From Diaphorobacter sp. HDW4B (GTDB taxonomy: Bacteria > Pseudomonadota > Gammaproteobacteria > Burkholderiales > Burkholderiaceae_C), in the NCBI RefSeq assembly GCF_011305535.1, contig NZ_CP049905.1, positions 4,710,001 through 4,774,000 of the forward strand: DNA of 64,000 nucleotides, written 5' to 3'. This document shows, piece by piece, positions 8,645-17,568 of this stretch; within the stretch, counting starts at the first letter, position 1, and every line of letters begins with the position of its first letter. Position numbers and translations under genes: made by a program. The notes beneath the pieces were generated by a model. That model saw nothing but the letters and a program-made list of their open reading frames with translations, was not told the DNA's origin and did no database searches.

Positions 8645-9880
8645 ATGACTCAAGTGCCATCCTCCAAAGACATCGTCACCGACCTGATCCACCACGGCTA
8701 CGAAGCGCCCGGTGGATTCGCGGCTCCCCAGCCTCCGGTCTGCAAGGCATCGACCGTGTTCTTCCCGAACGTCGCCGCGATGCGCGACTTCGACTGGAAG
8801 GACAAGTCGGCCTACACCTATGGCCTGCACGGCACGCCGACCAGCTATGTGCTGGAAGAGCGCATCGCGTCGCTCGAAGGTGGATTGCAATGCCTGCTGG
8901 TGCCTAGCGGTCTGGCGGCCATCGCCACGGTGTCGCTGTCGTTGCTGAAAACCGGCGACGAGGTGCTGATTCCCGACAACGCCTACGGCCCCAACAAGGC
9001 GCTGGCCGAGGTCGAACTCAAGCACTACGGCATCACGCACCAGTATTTCGATCCGCTCGATCCTGCTGATCTGGCGGCCAAAATCACACCTGCAACCAAG
9101 CTCGTGTGGCTGGAAGCGCCGGGCTCCGTCACGCTGGAATTTCCCGACCTGATTCAGCAGGTCCGCATCTGCCGCGAGCGCAAGGTTCTTTGCGTGCTCG
9201 ACAACACCTGGGGCGCGGGTCTGGCGTTCCAGCCGTTCGATCTGCTGCGCGACGGCGGCAGCCTCGGTGTGGATGTGTCGGTGCATGCGCTCACCAAGTA
9301 CCCCAGCGGCGGCGGCGATGTGCTCATGGGCAGCATCACCACGCGTGAGCTGTCGGTGCACATGAAGCTCAAGCTCACGCACATGCGCATTGGTTTTGGC
9401 GTCGGCATGAACGACGTCGAAGCCGTGCTGCGCTCGCTGCCCAGCATGGCGCTGCGTTATCACGCGCACGACAAGGTGGCGCGCGAACTGGCCGAATGGG
9501 CTGCTTCGCAATCCGCCGTGGTGCAGGTGCTGCATCCCGCACTGGCGGGCTCGCCCGGACATGCGCAATGGAAGGCGCTGTGCTGCACGCCAGACAATCC
9601 GAACGGCGCGGCGGCTGGTCTGTTCAGCGTGGTGATCGATCCGAAGTTCTCACAGGATCAGATCGACCAGTTCTGCGACAACCTCAAGCTGTTCAAGATC
9701 GGCTACAGCTGGGGCGGCCCGATCAGTCTGGTCGTTCCCTACGAACTGCCGAGCATGCGCAGCCTGCCTTCGTCCGGCCTGAAGCAGGGCACCATCGTGC
9801 GTTTCTCGATTGGCCTGGAAGCCGCGCGCGATCTGCAAGCCGATCTGGCGCAGGCGTTCAAGCTCGCCCTCGGAGCCTGA
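8645..9880 (+). CDS. metC: Cystathionine beta-lyase-like PLP enzyme
   Basis: 411 residues of the Cys/Met-metabolism PLP family (fold type I). Best read as MetC, cleaving cystathionine to homocysteine, pyruvate and ammonia in methionine synthesis. The PLP-binding lysine is in VHALTKYPSGGGDVLMG; other marks are YTYGLHGTPT near the start, VPSGLAAI and the cofactor aspartate in VLDNTWGAGL. The segment after the lysine reads PSGGGD where the enzyme from enteric bacteria has NGHSD, a variation I believe is common in Burkholderiales. The ATG at 8645 follows a run of Gs. A cysteine desulfhydrase or gamma-lyase activity cannot be excluded. Confidence 0.85.
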   Translation: MTQVPSSKDIVTDLIHHGYEAPGGFAAPQPPVCKASTVFFPNVAAMRDFDWKDKSAYTYGLHGTPTSYVLEERIASLEGGLQCLLVPSGLAAIATVSLSLLKTGDEVLIPDNAYGPNKALAEVELKHYGITHQYFDPLDPADLAAKITPATKLVWLEAPGSVTLEFPDLIQQVRICRERKVLCVLDNTWGAGLAFQPFDLLRDGGSLGVDVSVHALTKYPSGGGDVLMGSITTRELSVHMKLKLTHMRIGFGVGMNDVEAVLRSLPSMALRYHAHDKVARELAEWAASQSAVVQVLHPALAGSPGHAQWKALCCTPDNPNGAAAGLFSVVIDPKFSQDQIDQFCDNLKLFKIGYSWGGPISLVVPYELPSMRSLPSSGLKQGTIVRFSIGLEAARDLQADLAQAFKLALGA

Positions 9881-9883
9881 AGC

Positions 9884-10543
9884 TCACTTGAGCAAGGGCT
9901 TGAGCACCGGCCACACATTGCCCAGCAGCAGCGGCTGGGCGGTCGCGTTGGGGTGAATCCGGTCTGCCTGAAACAGGCGGGTCGGGTCCGCATCATCGGC
10001 CACGCCCTTGAGCAGAAACGGCACGAGCGCCGTCTGGTACTTCTTGGCCACGGCGGGGAAGACCTCACCGAACTGCTGCGTGTATTTGCCGCCATAGTTC
10101 GGCGGCACCTGCATGCCCACCAGCACCACCTTGGCACCGGCTTTCTGCGATTGCTCGGTCATCCACGAGAGGTTGTCATCGGTGTTCTTGAGCGGCAATC
10201 CTCGCAGCGCGTCGTTCGCGCCCAGCTCCAGAATCACATGCGTGGGCTGATGCGTTTTCAGCAGCGCGGGAAGGCGCGAACGCCCGCCCGATGTGGTGTC
10301 GCCGCTCACGCTGGCGTTGACGACCTTGGCGCTGATCTTGTCGGTGGCGATCTGCCTTTCCAGCAAGGTGACCCAGCCCGTGCCGCGCGCGAGGCCATAT
10401 TCGGCGCTGATCGAGTCGCCCACCACCAGAATCGTGGCGGGCGCGCCGGATGTGCCTGGAGTGCCTGAGGCGGCCTGCGCACCAGTGCAAGCCCACGCGG
10501 CGCATGTGAGCACCATGCTCGCGATACAGTCTCGTAGATTCAT
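9884..10543 (-). CDS. tesA: SGNH-fold arylesterase / lysophospholipase TesA-like
   Basis: 219 residues with an N-terminal signal peptide (MNLRDCIASMVLTCAAWACTGAQA), so periplasmic or secreted. All four SGNH blocks are present: GDSISAEYG (nucleophile Ser), SGDTTSGG (Gly), LGANDALRG (Asn) and DRIHPN (Asp/His). Homologues hydrolyse aryl esters, acyl-CoA and lysophospholipids. It is divergent from the YbbA-type ATPase gene with only 50 nt between start codons, the same arrangement as tesA/ybbA in enteric bacteria. It converges on metC with a 3-nt gap. Confidence 0.88.
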   Translation of the reverse strand: MNLRDCIASMVLTCAAWACTGAQAASGTPGTSGAPATILVVGDSISAEYGLARGTGWVTLLERQIATDKISAKVVNASVSGDTTSGGRSRLPALLKTHQPTHVILELGANDALRGLPLKNTDDNLSWMTEQSQKAGAKVVLVGMQVPPNYGGKYTQQFGEVFPAVAKKYQTALVPFLLKGVADDADPTRLFQADRIHPNATAQPLLLGNVWPVLKPLLK

Positions 10544-10593
10544 CGCTTGATTTATCCTTTGTTGCCAGTCATTCCAGCCTGTTGAGAGTGTTC

Positions 10594-11304
10594 ATGACCG
10601 AATCCAGTTCCGCACAAACATCCGCCGCCATCGAACCGATCATCGCCGTCGATCACGTGCACAAGTCGGTGGAAGATTCGACGGGCTCGCTGGATATTCT
10701 GCGCGATATCGATTTCCGTCTCGCGCCCAAGGAAACCGTGGCCATCGTCGGCGCGTCCGGCTCGGGCAAGAGCACGCTTCTGTCGATCATCGCGGGGCTG
10801 GACACGCCCTCCAAAGGCGCGGTGCGGCTGGCCGGGCAGGATCTGTTTGCGCTCGACGAGGACGAGCGCGCCGCGCTGCGCGGGCAGAAGATGGGCTTTG
10901 TGTTCCAGAGCTTTCAGCTCATGGGCAATCTCACCGCACTCGAAAACGTGATGCTGCCGCTGGAACTGGTGGCCGACCGCAATGCGCGCACGCTGGCGCA
11001 GGAAATGCTCGCCCGCGTGGGTCTGGGGCAGCGGCTCAATCACTATCCCAAGGTGCTTTCCGGCGGCGAGCAGCAACGCGTGGCGCTGGCCCGCGCGTTT
11101 GTCGTGAAGCCCGCCGTTTTGCTGGCCGACGAGCCGACGGGAAGTCTGGATTTCGCCACCGGCGAGACCATCATGCAGCTCATGTTCGACCTGAACTGCG
11201 AACTGGGCACGACGTTGGTCATGGTCACGCACGACCGGGGCATTGCCGCGCGCTGCGACCGGCGCATCGTCATCGAGGCCGGGCGTGTGGCCTCGATGGA
11301 TTGA
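10594..11304 (+). CDS. ybbA: ABC transporter ATPase, YbbA/LolD-like
   Basis: 236 residues, complete ATP-binding subunit: Walker A GASGSGKSTLL, Q-loop FVFQSFQLM, signature LSGGEQQRVALARA, Walker B LLADEPTGSLD and H-loop VTHD. It groups with MacB/LolD/YbbA ATPases that work with FtsX-type permeases. In enteric bacteria ybbA is followed by the permease gene ybbP; here the next gene, 35 nt away, is sstT on the opposite strand, so the permease must lie elsewhere or be lost. The ATG at 10594 follows GAGAG; the in-frame TTG at 10582 is less likely. Confidence 0.88.
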   Translation: MTESSSAQTSAAIEPIIAVDHVHKSVEDSTGSLDILRDIDFRLAPKETVAIVGASGSGKSTLLSIIAGLDTPSKGAVRLAGQDLFALDEDERAALRGQKMGFVFQSFQLMGNLTALENVMLPLELVADRNARTLAQEMLARVGLGQRLNHYPKVLSGGEQQRVALARAFVVKPAVLLADEPTGSLDFATGETIMQLMFDLNCELGTTLVMVTHDRGIAARCDRRIVIEAGRVASMD

Positions 11305-11339
11305 TGATGATGACGATGGCGATGCTGAAGAACGCCTGA

Positions 11340-12575
11340 TCAGGCGATCTGCTTGCGCTCGGCGGCCATGCTGGCGGCGGCGGTGAAGATCACGTCGGTG
11401 GACGAATTGAGCGCGGTTTCGGTCGAATCCTGCAGGATGCCGATGATGAAGCCGATACCGACGACCTGCATCGCCACATCGTTGGAAATGCCGAACAGGC
11501 TGCAGGCCAGCGGAATCAGCAGCAGCGAGCCGCCTGCCACGCCCGAAGCGCCGCAGGCGCACACCGACGCCACCACGCACAGCAGCAAGGCGGTCGGCAC
11601 ATCCACAGGGATGCCCAGCGTGTGCGCAGTCGCCAGCGACAGCACGCTGATGGTGACGGCCGCACCGGCCATGTTGATGGTCGCGCCCAGCGGAATCGCC
11701 ACGCTGTAGGTGTCTTCGTGCAGCTTCAGGCGCTTGGCCAGAGCCAGGTTGATTGGAATATTGGCGGCCGAGCTGCGTGTGAAGAACGCGGTCACACCGC
11801 TCTCGCGCAGGCAGGTCAGCACGAGCGGGAAGGGGTTTCGGCGGATCATGAACCATACGATCAGCGGGTTGATCACCAGCGCCACGAACAGCATGCAGCC
11901 GACCAGCACGACGAGCAGATGCGCATAGCCCTTGAGCGCCTGCAGGCCGGCGTCGGCGAACGTGGTGGCGACGAGGCCCAGAATGCCGAAAGGCGCAAAG
12001 CGGATGACGAGCTGGATGATCTGCGTGACCGCATCCGACAGATCCTGCAGCGTGTTGCGCGTGGTCTCGCTCGCGTGGCGCAGCGCCATGCCCAGAGCCA
12101 CGGCCCACGCCAGAATGCCGATGTAGTTGGCCTCGGAAATCGCCTTCACCGGGTTGCTGACCACGTTCATCAGCAGCTCCAGCAGCACTTCCGAAATCGA
12201 TCCCGGTGCCTTGGCCGCGGCGGTCTGAACGTCCAGCACCAATTGGCTTGGGAACATGAAACTGGCCGCCACTCCCACAGCTGCTGCCGCCAGCGTGCCC
12301 ACGGCGTAGAGCGCCAGAACGGGCTTGATCAGCGTGGTCTCTCCCACCTTGTGATTGCTGATGGCCGCAATCACCAGCACGAACACCAGCACCGGCGCAA
12401 CCGCCTTGAGCGCGGCGATGAACAGCGTGCCGAGAATCGACAACTGCGCGGCCAAACCGGGTGCAAGCAGCGCGATGGCGATGCCGAGAACCAGTGCAAT
12501 GGCGATCTGGGCGACAAGACTGGTGCGTTTGAACCAGTTCACAACGGGAGAAAGAATCATGGCCAGTAAATCCAT
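11340..12575 (-). CDS. sstT: Na+/serine-threonine symporter SstT
   Basis: 411 residues, a sodium:dicarboxylate-symporter-family protein that imports serine and threonine with Na+. Similarity to SstT of enteric bacteria runs the whole length, including [44 protein letters not shown]-like [15 protein letters not shown] and [20 protein letters not shown]. Eight membrane helices and two re-entrant loops are expected. The start at 12575 ([10 protein letters not shown]) is chosen by length; a second in-frame ATG lies at 12560 and neither has a clear ribosome-binding site. It ends tail-to-tail with ybbA, 35 nt apart. Confidence 0.93.
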   Translation of the reverse strand: MDLLAMILSPVVNWFKRTSLVAQIAIALVLGIAIALLAPGLAAQLSILGTLFIAALKAVAPVLVFVLVIAAISNHKVGETTLIKPVLALYAVGTLAAAAVGVAASFMFPSQLVLDVQTAAAKAPGSISEVLLELLMNVVSNPVKAISEANYIGILAWAVALGMALRHASETTRNTLQDLSDAVTQIIQLVIRFAPFGILGLVATTFADAGLQALKGYAHLLVVLVGCMLFVALVINPLIVWFMIRRNPFPLVLTCLRESGVTAFFTRSSAANIPINLALAKRLKLHEDTYSVAIPLGATINMAGAAVTISVLSLATAHTLGIPVDVPTALLLCVVASVCACGASGVAGGSLLLIPLACSLFGISNDVAMQVVGIGFIIGILQDSTETALNSSTDVIFTAAASMAAERKQIA

Positions 12576-12644
12576 GCCAAAGCTGCGCCACTTGTGGTGG
12601 CTCGGCAATGGGCGGTCGATCTGAATCCGGAGGCGTCCGGAATG

Positions 12645-12673
12645 AAAAACACCGCGCAGGTGGGGCGCGGTGT
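12645..12673 (-). terminator. Intrinsic terminator of the TetR gene
   Basis: On the minus strand, 9-bp perfect arms (ACACCGCGC / GCGCGGTGT; 12665-12673 and 12649-12657) with a 7-nt loop are followed by a T run (A run at 12645-12649 on the plus strand). It sits 45 nt after the stop of the TetR gene and before sstT, insulating the two. Confidence 0.85.
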
Positions 12674-12717
12674 GAGCGGGTTGGCGACTGAGGTACGGCC
12701 GCCATATGACGTGAATT

Positions 12718-13416
12718 TTACCGGGCGGGGCTAACCCCGTGCTGCCGGATGGGTTCGCTTCCATGTGACGCGGCGCGCGCCGCGAGCTGCTGCAGATAGG
12801 CGGCAAACAGATCGCTCGACTGCTGCCGGAACATGCGGATGCGCCCCGTGTGGCTGAGCACCAGCAGGCCGACGACATGGGCGAACAGGGCGGTCACCTC
12901 GGCCAGCGCCATGGCTTGCGTCATGCCGAGTTCCTGCAAGGCGGTCTCGACTGGCGCAAGCGAATCGCGCAGGCGCTTGTTCAACTGCTCATTGAGCTCC
13001 GCCGTCAGCCCGCGCGGCTGCATGCCCTGGAACAGATAAAAGCCCAGATCGAGATCGCGCGGGTTGTCTGCATAGAACTGAAAAAACGCCTTCGCGGCTG
13101 CGGCAAGGCGCTGGTCGGGCTTGCCAGTTGCGGGGCCCACGGCGATTCGCACGGCCTCGTTGAGCCGCTCCAGCGATTCGCCCAGCAGCGCCGCGTACAC
13201 GTCTTCCTTGCTCGTGAAATAGCTGTAGATCGCGCCCGGCGTGTAGCCCGCGTGTTTGGCGATCTCGCGAATGCTCGTGCCTTCGAGGCCCAGCTCGAAA
13301 AACACCGCGCGGGCGGAATCCAGCACATGCTGGCGACGGGCATCGGACAGCGTTTTCTGGCGAGCGGGGCGGATGCTTTGCGCCGTGTTTTTCGAAGCGG
13401 GTGCGATTCTGGACAT
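12718..13416 (-). CDS. TetR family transcriptional regulator
   Basis: 232 residues. The N-terminal TetR DNA-binding domain covers about residues 28-75: [20 protein letters not shown], then [20 protein letters not shown] and [12 protein letters not shown]. The C-terminal half is the usual variable helical ligand-binding domain. It is divergent from the HpaB-family flavoprotein gene, and a 33-bp dyad stands between them, so it probably represses that gene and itself until a small molecule, perhaps the enzyme's substrate, binds. The first 25 residues are a basic, unstructured extension. It ends before a strong terminator. Confidence 0.9.
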   Translation of the reverse strand: MSRIAPASKNTAQSIRPARQKTLSDARRQHVLDSARAVFFELGLEGTSIREIAKHAGYTPGAIYSYFTSKEDVYAALLGESLERLNEAVRIAVGPATGKPDQRLAAAAKAFFQFYADNPRDLDLGFYLFQGMQPRGLTAELNEQLNKRLRDSLAPVETALQELGMTQAMALAEVTALFAHVVGLLVLSHTGRIRMFRQQSSDLFAAYLQQLAARAASHGSEPIRQHGVSPAR

Positions 13417-13443
13417 GCGGCATTGTAGATATTGCCGAATTTG

Positions 13444-13476
13444 TTGAACAGTGTTTAAATATTAAACGGTGTTCAA
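13444..13476. promoter_or_regulatory. Probable TetR operator
   Basis: Inverted repeat with 15-bp arms, TTGAACAGTGTTTAA (13444-13458) and TTAAACGGTGTTCAA (13462-13476), matching at 13 of 15 positions around a 3-bp centre. It lies 27 bp upstream of the TetR start and 36 bp upstream of the flavoprotein start, the only strong dyad in the divergent promoter, so it is very likely the regulator's binding site. Confidence 0.8.
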
Positions 13477-13512
13477 TAAATATTCGAGACCCACACGATG
13501 AAGGAGACAGAC

Positions 13513-15129
13513 ATGGAGACCAAGAACTTGGTGCAGCCCCCCGAGCGCGCCCGCTTGATGACCGGCGAGGAGTACCGCGAATCGCTCAGGCGGCTCAAGC
13601 CGGTCGTTTACGTGGACGGCCAGTTGATCGACAGCGTGGTCGATGCGCCGTCGCTGCGTCCGGGCGTCAACGCGCTGTCGTTCACCTACGACTTTGCGTT
13701 GCGCCCCGAGGTCGCGCCGATTGCGCTGGCCACGCAGACCGACCGCAATTGCGTGGTCAACCGCATGCTGCACATCAACGAGTCCTCGGGCGACCTGCTC
13801 AACAAGCTCGAAGTCGTGCGCGTGATGTGCCAAGAAACCGGCTGCGCCCAGCGTTATCTGGGCCACGACGCGCTCAACGGCATCGCGCAGGCCGTCGCGC
13901 AGATCGACGATGCACGCGGCGGCAGCGAGCACCGCGAGCGCTTCGCGGCTTATCTGGCCGACGTGCAGGACCGCGACATTGCACTCGGCGTGGCGATGAC
14001 CGACGCCAAGGGCGACCGCAGCAAGAAGCCGCACCAGCAGGCCAATCCCGACACCTACGTCCACGTCGTCAGCCGCGACGCCAAGGGCATCGTCATCAGC
14101 GGTGCCAAAGCCATCGTGACCGGCGCGCCCTACATGCACGAACTGCTCGTCATGCCCAGCCGCAATATGGGCAAGGAAGACGCCGACTTCGCCGTCTGCT
14201 GCGCCGTGCCGGTCGATGCCAAGGGCGTGACCATGATCTCGCGCCCCGCAGGCCGACCCGGTGACAAGCTCGAACACGGCGACGCGCTGTTCTCGCGCCG
14301 CTTCGGTCAGGCCACGGCGGTGGTCATCTTCGACCAGGTGTTCGTGCCATGGGACCGCGTGTTCTTCGAGGGCGAATGGGAACTCAGCCACGTGCTCACC
14401 TACAGCTACGCCACGCACCATCGCCACAGCTGCATCGCCGCGCGCGCGGGTTTCGGCGATCTGCTGATCGGAGCAGGCGCGCTCATGTGCGAAGCCAACG
14501 GGCTCGACCCCGACGTGAAGAGCAATCTACGTGAGCCCATGGTCGAACTCATCAAGATCGTCGAGGGCTTTTTCGCCTGCGGCGTGGCCGCCAGCGTCTA
14601 CGCCACGCAGGACAAGCACAGCCGCAGCTTCATGCCCGACGCGGTGTTCAGCAACATCGGCAAACTGCTGCTCGCCACCCAGATCTACGACATGCACCGC
14701 CTCGCGCACGAGGTCTCGGGCGGCCTGATCGTTGCCTTGCCCGGCCCGGATGAAGACCACAACCCCGCAACCGCCGCAAGCCTTGCCGAAGTGCTGCGCG
14801 CCAATCCCGACGTGCCCTACGACAAGCGCATCGAAGCCGCACGTTTCATGGAAGACCTCACCGCGTCATACCAGGCCGGCTGGTACTCGCTCATCAGCCT
14901 GCACGGCGGCGGCTCGCCCGCAGCGCTCAAGCAGGAAATCTGGCGCAACTACCCGCTGGGCAACAAGGTCGATCTGGTCGAACGCCTGCTCGACCGAGGC
15001 GTGCTTGCAGAGCAGGGCGAACGCTCCATCACCCGCAACCGCCAGCCGGGCTGCTGCTGCGACACCGGCTGCACCACACCCGGACAGCCGGTGATGGTGC
15101 CGTTGCCGGAGTCCCGCAAGACGGCGTAG
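13513..15129 (+). CDS. 4-hydroxyphenylacetate 3-hydroxylase / 4-hydroxybutyryl-CoA dehydratase family flavoprotein
   Basis: 538 residues. The acyl-CoA-dehydrogenase-like fold of the HpaB/AbfD family is clear (LMTGEEYRESLRRLKPVVYV at the start, VFVPWDRVFFEGEW, FGDLLIGAGALMCE). Members are FADH2-dependent aromatic hydroxylases or, with a [4Fe-4S] cluster, 4-hydroxybutyryl-CoA dehydratases. By eye the dehydratase cluster ligands are mostly absent: Cys111 could match one, but Tyr and Ala stand where two others should be. A monooxygenase-like or other role is therefore more likely. Unusual points are CQETGC at 106-111 and a C-terminal tail with CCCDTGC. The ATG at 13513 follows AAGGAG; an ATG at 13498 does not. 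No flavin reductase gene is adjacent. Confidence 0.8.
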   Translation: METKNLVQPPERARLMTGEEYRESLRRLKPVVYVDGQLIDSVVDAPSLRPGVNALSFTYDFALRPEVAPIALATQTDRNCVVNRMLHINESSGDLLNKLEVVRVMCQETGCAQRYLGHDALNGIAQAVAQIDDARGGSEHRERFAAYLADVQDRDIALGVAMTDAKGDRSKKPHQQANPDTYVHVVSRDAKGIVISGAKAIVTGAPYMHELLVMPSRNMGKEDADFAVCCAVPVDAKGVTMISRPAGRPGDKLEHGDALFSRRFGQATAVVIFDQVFVPWDRVFFEGEWELSHVLTYSYATHHRHSCIAARAGFGDLLIGAGALMCEANGLDPDVKSNLREPMVELIKIVEGFFACGVAASVYATQDKHSRSFMPDAVFSNIGKLLLATQIYDMHRLAHEVSGGLIVALPGPDEDHNPATAASLAEVLRANPDVPYDKRIEAARFMEDLTASYQAGWYSLISLHGGGSPAALKQEIWRNYPLGNKVDLVERLLDRGVLAEQGERSITRNRQPGCCCDTGCTTPGQPVMVPLPESRKTA

Positions 15130-15184
15130 TGATTTTCTTGCTCCGCAGATAGGAGATGGCCGGGCGCGGGATAATGGCGGCCAT

Positions 15185-15937
15185 ATGTCTTCTTCCCCCA
15201 AAGTCCTGTTCGGCTTTCACGCCGTTGGCGTGCGCATGAAAACCGCGCCGCAATCGATCATCGAGGTTTACTACGAGGCCACGCGCCGCGATGCGCGCAT
15301 GCGCCAGTTCGTGGAGCGCGCCAAAGAGGTGGGGGTGCGGCTGATCGAGGCGGATTCGCTGCGCATCGCCAAGCTGGCGGGCTCGCATGGTCACCAGGGC
15401 GTGGCGGCGCGCGTGCAGGAGATCGCGCAGGTGACGTCGCTCGACGACCTGCTCGATCAACTGGAAGCCGACGGCGTGAAGAACCCGCTGCTGCTGGTGC
15501 TCGACGGTGTGACCGATCCGCACAATCTGGGCGCTTGCCTGCGTGTGGCCGACGGTGCGGGCGTGCACGCTGTGATCGCTCCCAAGGACAACGCGGCCGG
15601 CATCAACGCTACGGTGGCCAAGGTGGCCAGCGGTGCGGCGGAAACCGTGCCGTACTTCATGGTGACCAATCTGGCGCGTACCCTGAACGAGTTGAAGGAA
15701 CGCAACATCTGGTGCATCGGCACGAGTGGCGACGCCGACAAGACGATCTACGAGGTCGATCTGAAGGGCCCGGTCGCGCTGGTGCTGGGTGCGGAAGGCG
15801 ACGGCATGCGCCAGCTCACGCGCAAGACCTGCGATCAGTTGGTGAAGATCCCCATGAAGGGCGCGGTCGAGAGCCTGAACGTCTCGGTGGCGAGCGGCGT
15901 TTGTCTCTACGAAACCGTGCGTCAACGCGGCATCTGA
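15185..15937 (+). CDS. rlmB: 23S rRNA (guanosine(2251)-2'-O)-methyltransferase RlmB
   Basis: 250 residues, SpoU-type SAM-dependent methyltransferase. It methylates the ribose of G2251 in the peptidyl-transferase P-loop of 23S rRNA. The N-terminal substrate-binding domain (VLFGFHAVGVRMKTAPQ) is followed by the knotted catalytic domain with the three SpoU motifs: LDGVTDPHNLGACLRVADGA, LVLGAEGDGMR and IPMKGAVESLNVSVA. The size and motifs fit RlmB rather than tRNA TrmH. The sirtuin gene follows 23 nt downstream and may be co-transcribed. Confidence 0.92.
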   Translation: MSSSPKVLFGFHAVGVRMKTAPQSIIEVYYEATRRDARMRQFVERAKEVGVRLIEADSLRIAKLAGSHGHQGVAARVQEIAQVTSLDDLLDQLEADGVKNPLLLVLDGVTDPHNLGACLRVADGAGVHAVIAPKDNAAGINATVAKVASGAAETVPYFMVTNLARTLNELKERNIWCIGTSGDADKTIYEVDLKGPVALVLGAEGDGMRQLTRKTCDQLVKIPMKGAVESLNVSVASGVCLYETVRQRGI

Positions 15938-15960
15938 GCGGGTGAGGTGAGATCGTCATC

Positions 15961-16752
15961 ATGAGCAACGAAGAACAAGCAGGGCAGACTGAGCAAGAAG
16001 AGCCGATGGCCGTTGCTGCCCAATGGGTGGCAACGGCCAAAAACATCGTGGTATTGACCGGAGCAGGCATCAGCGCCGAATCTGGCGTGCCGACTTTTCG
16101 CGACGCGCAGACGGGTTTCTGGTCCCAGTACCGGCCCGAGGATATGGCATCGCAGACGGGCTACCGGGCCAATCCGGCCATGGTCTGGCGCTGGTACGAA
16201 TACCGCCGCGAATTGGTCGCCAAGGTCGAGCCCAACGCTGGCCATGTCGCGCTTGCCGCTTTTGAAAAAACCCACAAGACCGGGCAGTTCACGCTGGTCA
16301 CGCAGAACGTCGATGGCCTGCATCAACGCGCGGGCAGCAGCGACGTGCTGTGCCTGCACGGCGATCTGAATACGCAAGCTTGGCTGGACACGCCCAAGGA
16401 CTGCTGCCATCTCGACTACGCCGAAGCGGGCGATCCACCCCATTGCGATCAATGCGGCAATCTGGTCCGACCAGCCGTGGTCTGGTTTGGCGAAGCGCTT
16501 CCCTACCGCGTGCTCGATCGCGCGCAAAAGGCTTCTGAGGCCTGCGATCTGATGCTGGTGGTAGGCACCGCCGGGGCGGTCTATCCCGCCGCAGGTCTGG
16601 CGCGCCTGGCTTCACGCGTTGGAGCCAAGGTCATCATCGTGAATCCATCGGTCAGTGAATTGGACGACGCCGCAGACCTGATCGTTCGCAGCCCGGCGTC
16701 CGTGGCGCTGCCGTGGATTCTGGGGACGGGCGAGACGCGTATTGCGGCTTGA
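15961..16752 (+). CDS. SIR2-family NAD+-dependent protein deacylase
   Basis: 263 residues. Sirtuins remove acyl groups from lysines using NAD+. The NAD site is intact: VVLTGAGISAESGVPTFRD, TQNVDGLH and the catalytic His in LCLHGDL. WRWYEYRR places a Tyr and Arg in the Y-x2-R position that in CobB and SIRT5 accepts negatively charged acyl groups, so desuccinylase or demalonylase activity is plausible. The zinc segment is odd: the first cysteine pair is adjacent (CC) and the second is CDQC. Either the ATG at 15961, behind GAGGTGAG with a long spacer, or the ATG at 16006 could be the start. Confidence 0.88.
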   Translation: MSNEEQAGQTEQEEPMAVAAQWVATAKNIVVLTGAGISAESGVPTFRDAQTGFWSQYRPEDMASQTGYRANPAMVWRWYEYRRELVAKVEPNAGHVALAAFEKTHKTGQFTLVTQNVDGLHQRAGSSDVLCLHGDLNTQAWLDTPKDCCHLDYAEAGDPPHCDQCGNLVRPAVVWFGEALPYRVLDRAQKASEACDLMLVVGTAGAVYPAAGLARLASRVGAKVIIVNPSVSELDDAADLIVRSPASVALPWILGTGETRIAA

Positions 16753-16921
16753 GCTGGTAGGGGTCAAGTTGGCGCGAATGGGGAGTGGGCGGCGCTTCAC
16801 GCGTGAGGCAGTGGAGTCGAGTGTTCAACTTCGTGTGTCGACCCAAAGCGGGCATTTGCGCTCTTTCCATCCATGTATGCATGGGAGGTATCCACGGCAT
16901 CATCATCCCGATGAGTAACCG

Positions 16922-17332
16922 TTAGAGAGCATCTAAAAATTGTGCAATTTCCCATTTCCGGTGAGCTAGTGCCAATGCTGAGGCGGTTTGACCAAACGAG
17001 TTTGCGATTTTGTGCGCGGCACCAGCTGCAATTAGAGCCTTCACGGTTTCCAGATTTCCATGGCTCGCGGCCCAATGAAGCGGCGTGAGACCTGTTTGCT
17101 CCTGCAAATTCGGGTCCGCACCTTGGGCAATGAGAAACGTCACCATTTCGATGTGCCCCCATGCCGATGCACCATGCAGGGGTGACTCGCCAACCGAGTC
17201 CTGCACATCAACGGATACTCCATTGCGCACAAGTTGCTCTGCGTGTGCAAGGTCGTTTGCCCATGCAGCGGAATGCAAAGGCGTCTCTGCTGCGCCCTGA
17301 GCCGCACTTCCCGAAGGCAATTCGTTGTCCAT
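16922..17332 (-). CDS. Small ankyrin-repeat protein
   Basis: 136 residues, almost wholly ankyrin repeats of about 33 residues: ETPLHSAAWANDLAHAEQLV, GESPLHGASAWGHIEMVTFL, LTPLHWAASHGNLETVKALI, and a degenerate fourth unit at the end. Ankyrin arrays bind proteins; partner and role are unknown. No signal peptide or membrane segment is seen. The gene stands alone between two intergenic stretches (16753-16921 and 17333-17568) in which I recognise nothing, and it is visibly less GC-rich than its neighbours, which may point to acquisition. Confidence 0.8.
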   Translation of the reverse strand: MDNELPSGSAAQGAAETPLHSAAWANDLAHAEQLVRNGVSVDVQDSVGESPLHGASAWGHIEMVTFLIAQGADPNLQEQTGLTPLHWAASHGNLETVKALIAAGAAHKIANSFGQTASALALAHRKWEIAQFLDAL

Positions 17333-17568
17333 GGACAGTTCCCACTACGTCAAAGGCTGTCAAATATACCGTTCGATGAAGTCAACGGATTTTGATCTTG
17401 AGAGCTCCTCGCTTACTACGACTCAGGAGCTCAAAAGTGGCCCCGGAGCCGCAGCTGACAGTGGCAGCCCAACTTCCGCTTCTGGCCGTCCTCCGACCTT
17501 CACAGACTGGCCGTCTGCAGAAGCCCGCTTGCACCTGCCGCCGCTTCCCGTGAGCTCGGCGAAGCAGT

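Noticed and set aside
13513-15129. Annotation as 4-hydroxybutyryl-CoA dehydratase
   Set aside because: By eye, most cluster-ligand positions are not conserved, and no CoA-transferase or 4-hydroxybutyrate gene is adjacent.
17333-17568. Possible gene between the ankyrin and chromate-transporter genes
   Set aside because: Short open frames on both strands are low in complexity, lack ribosome-binding sites and match nothing.
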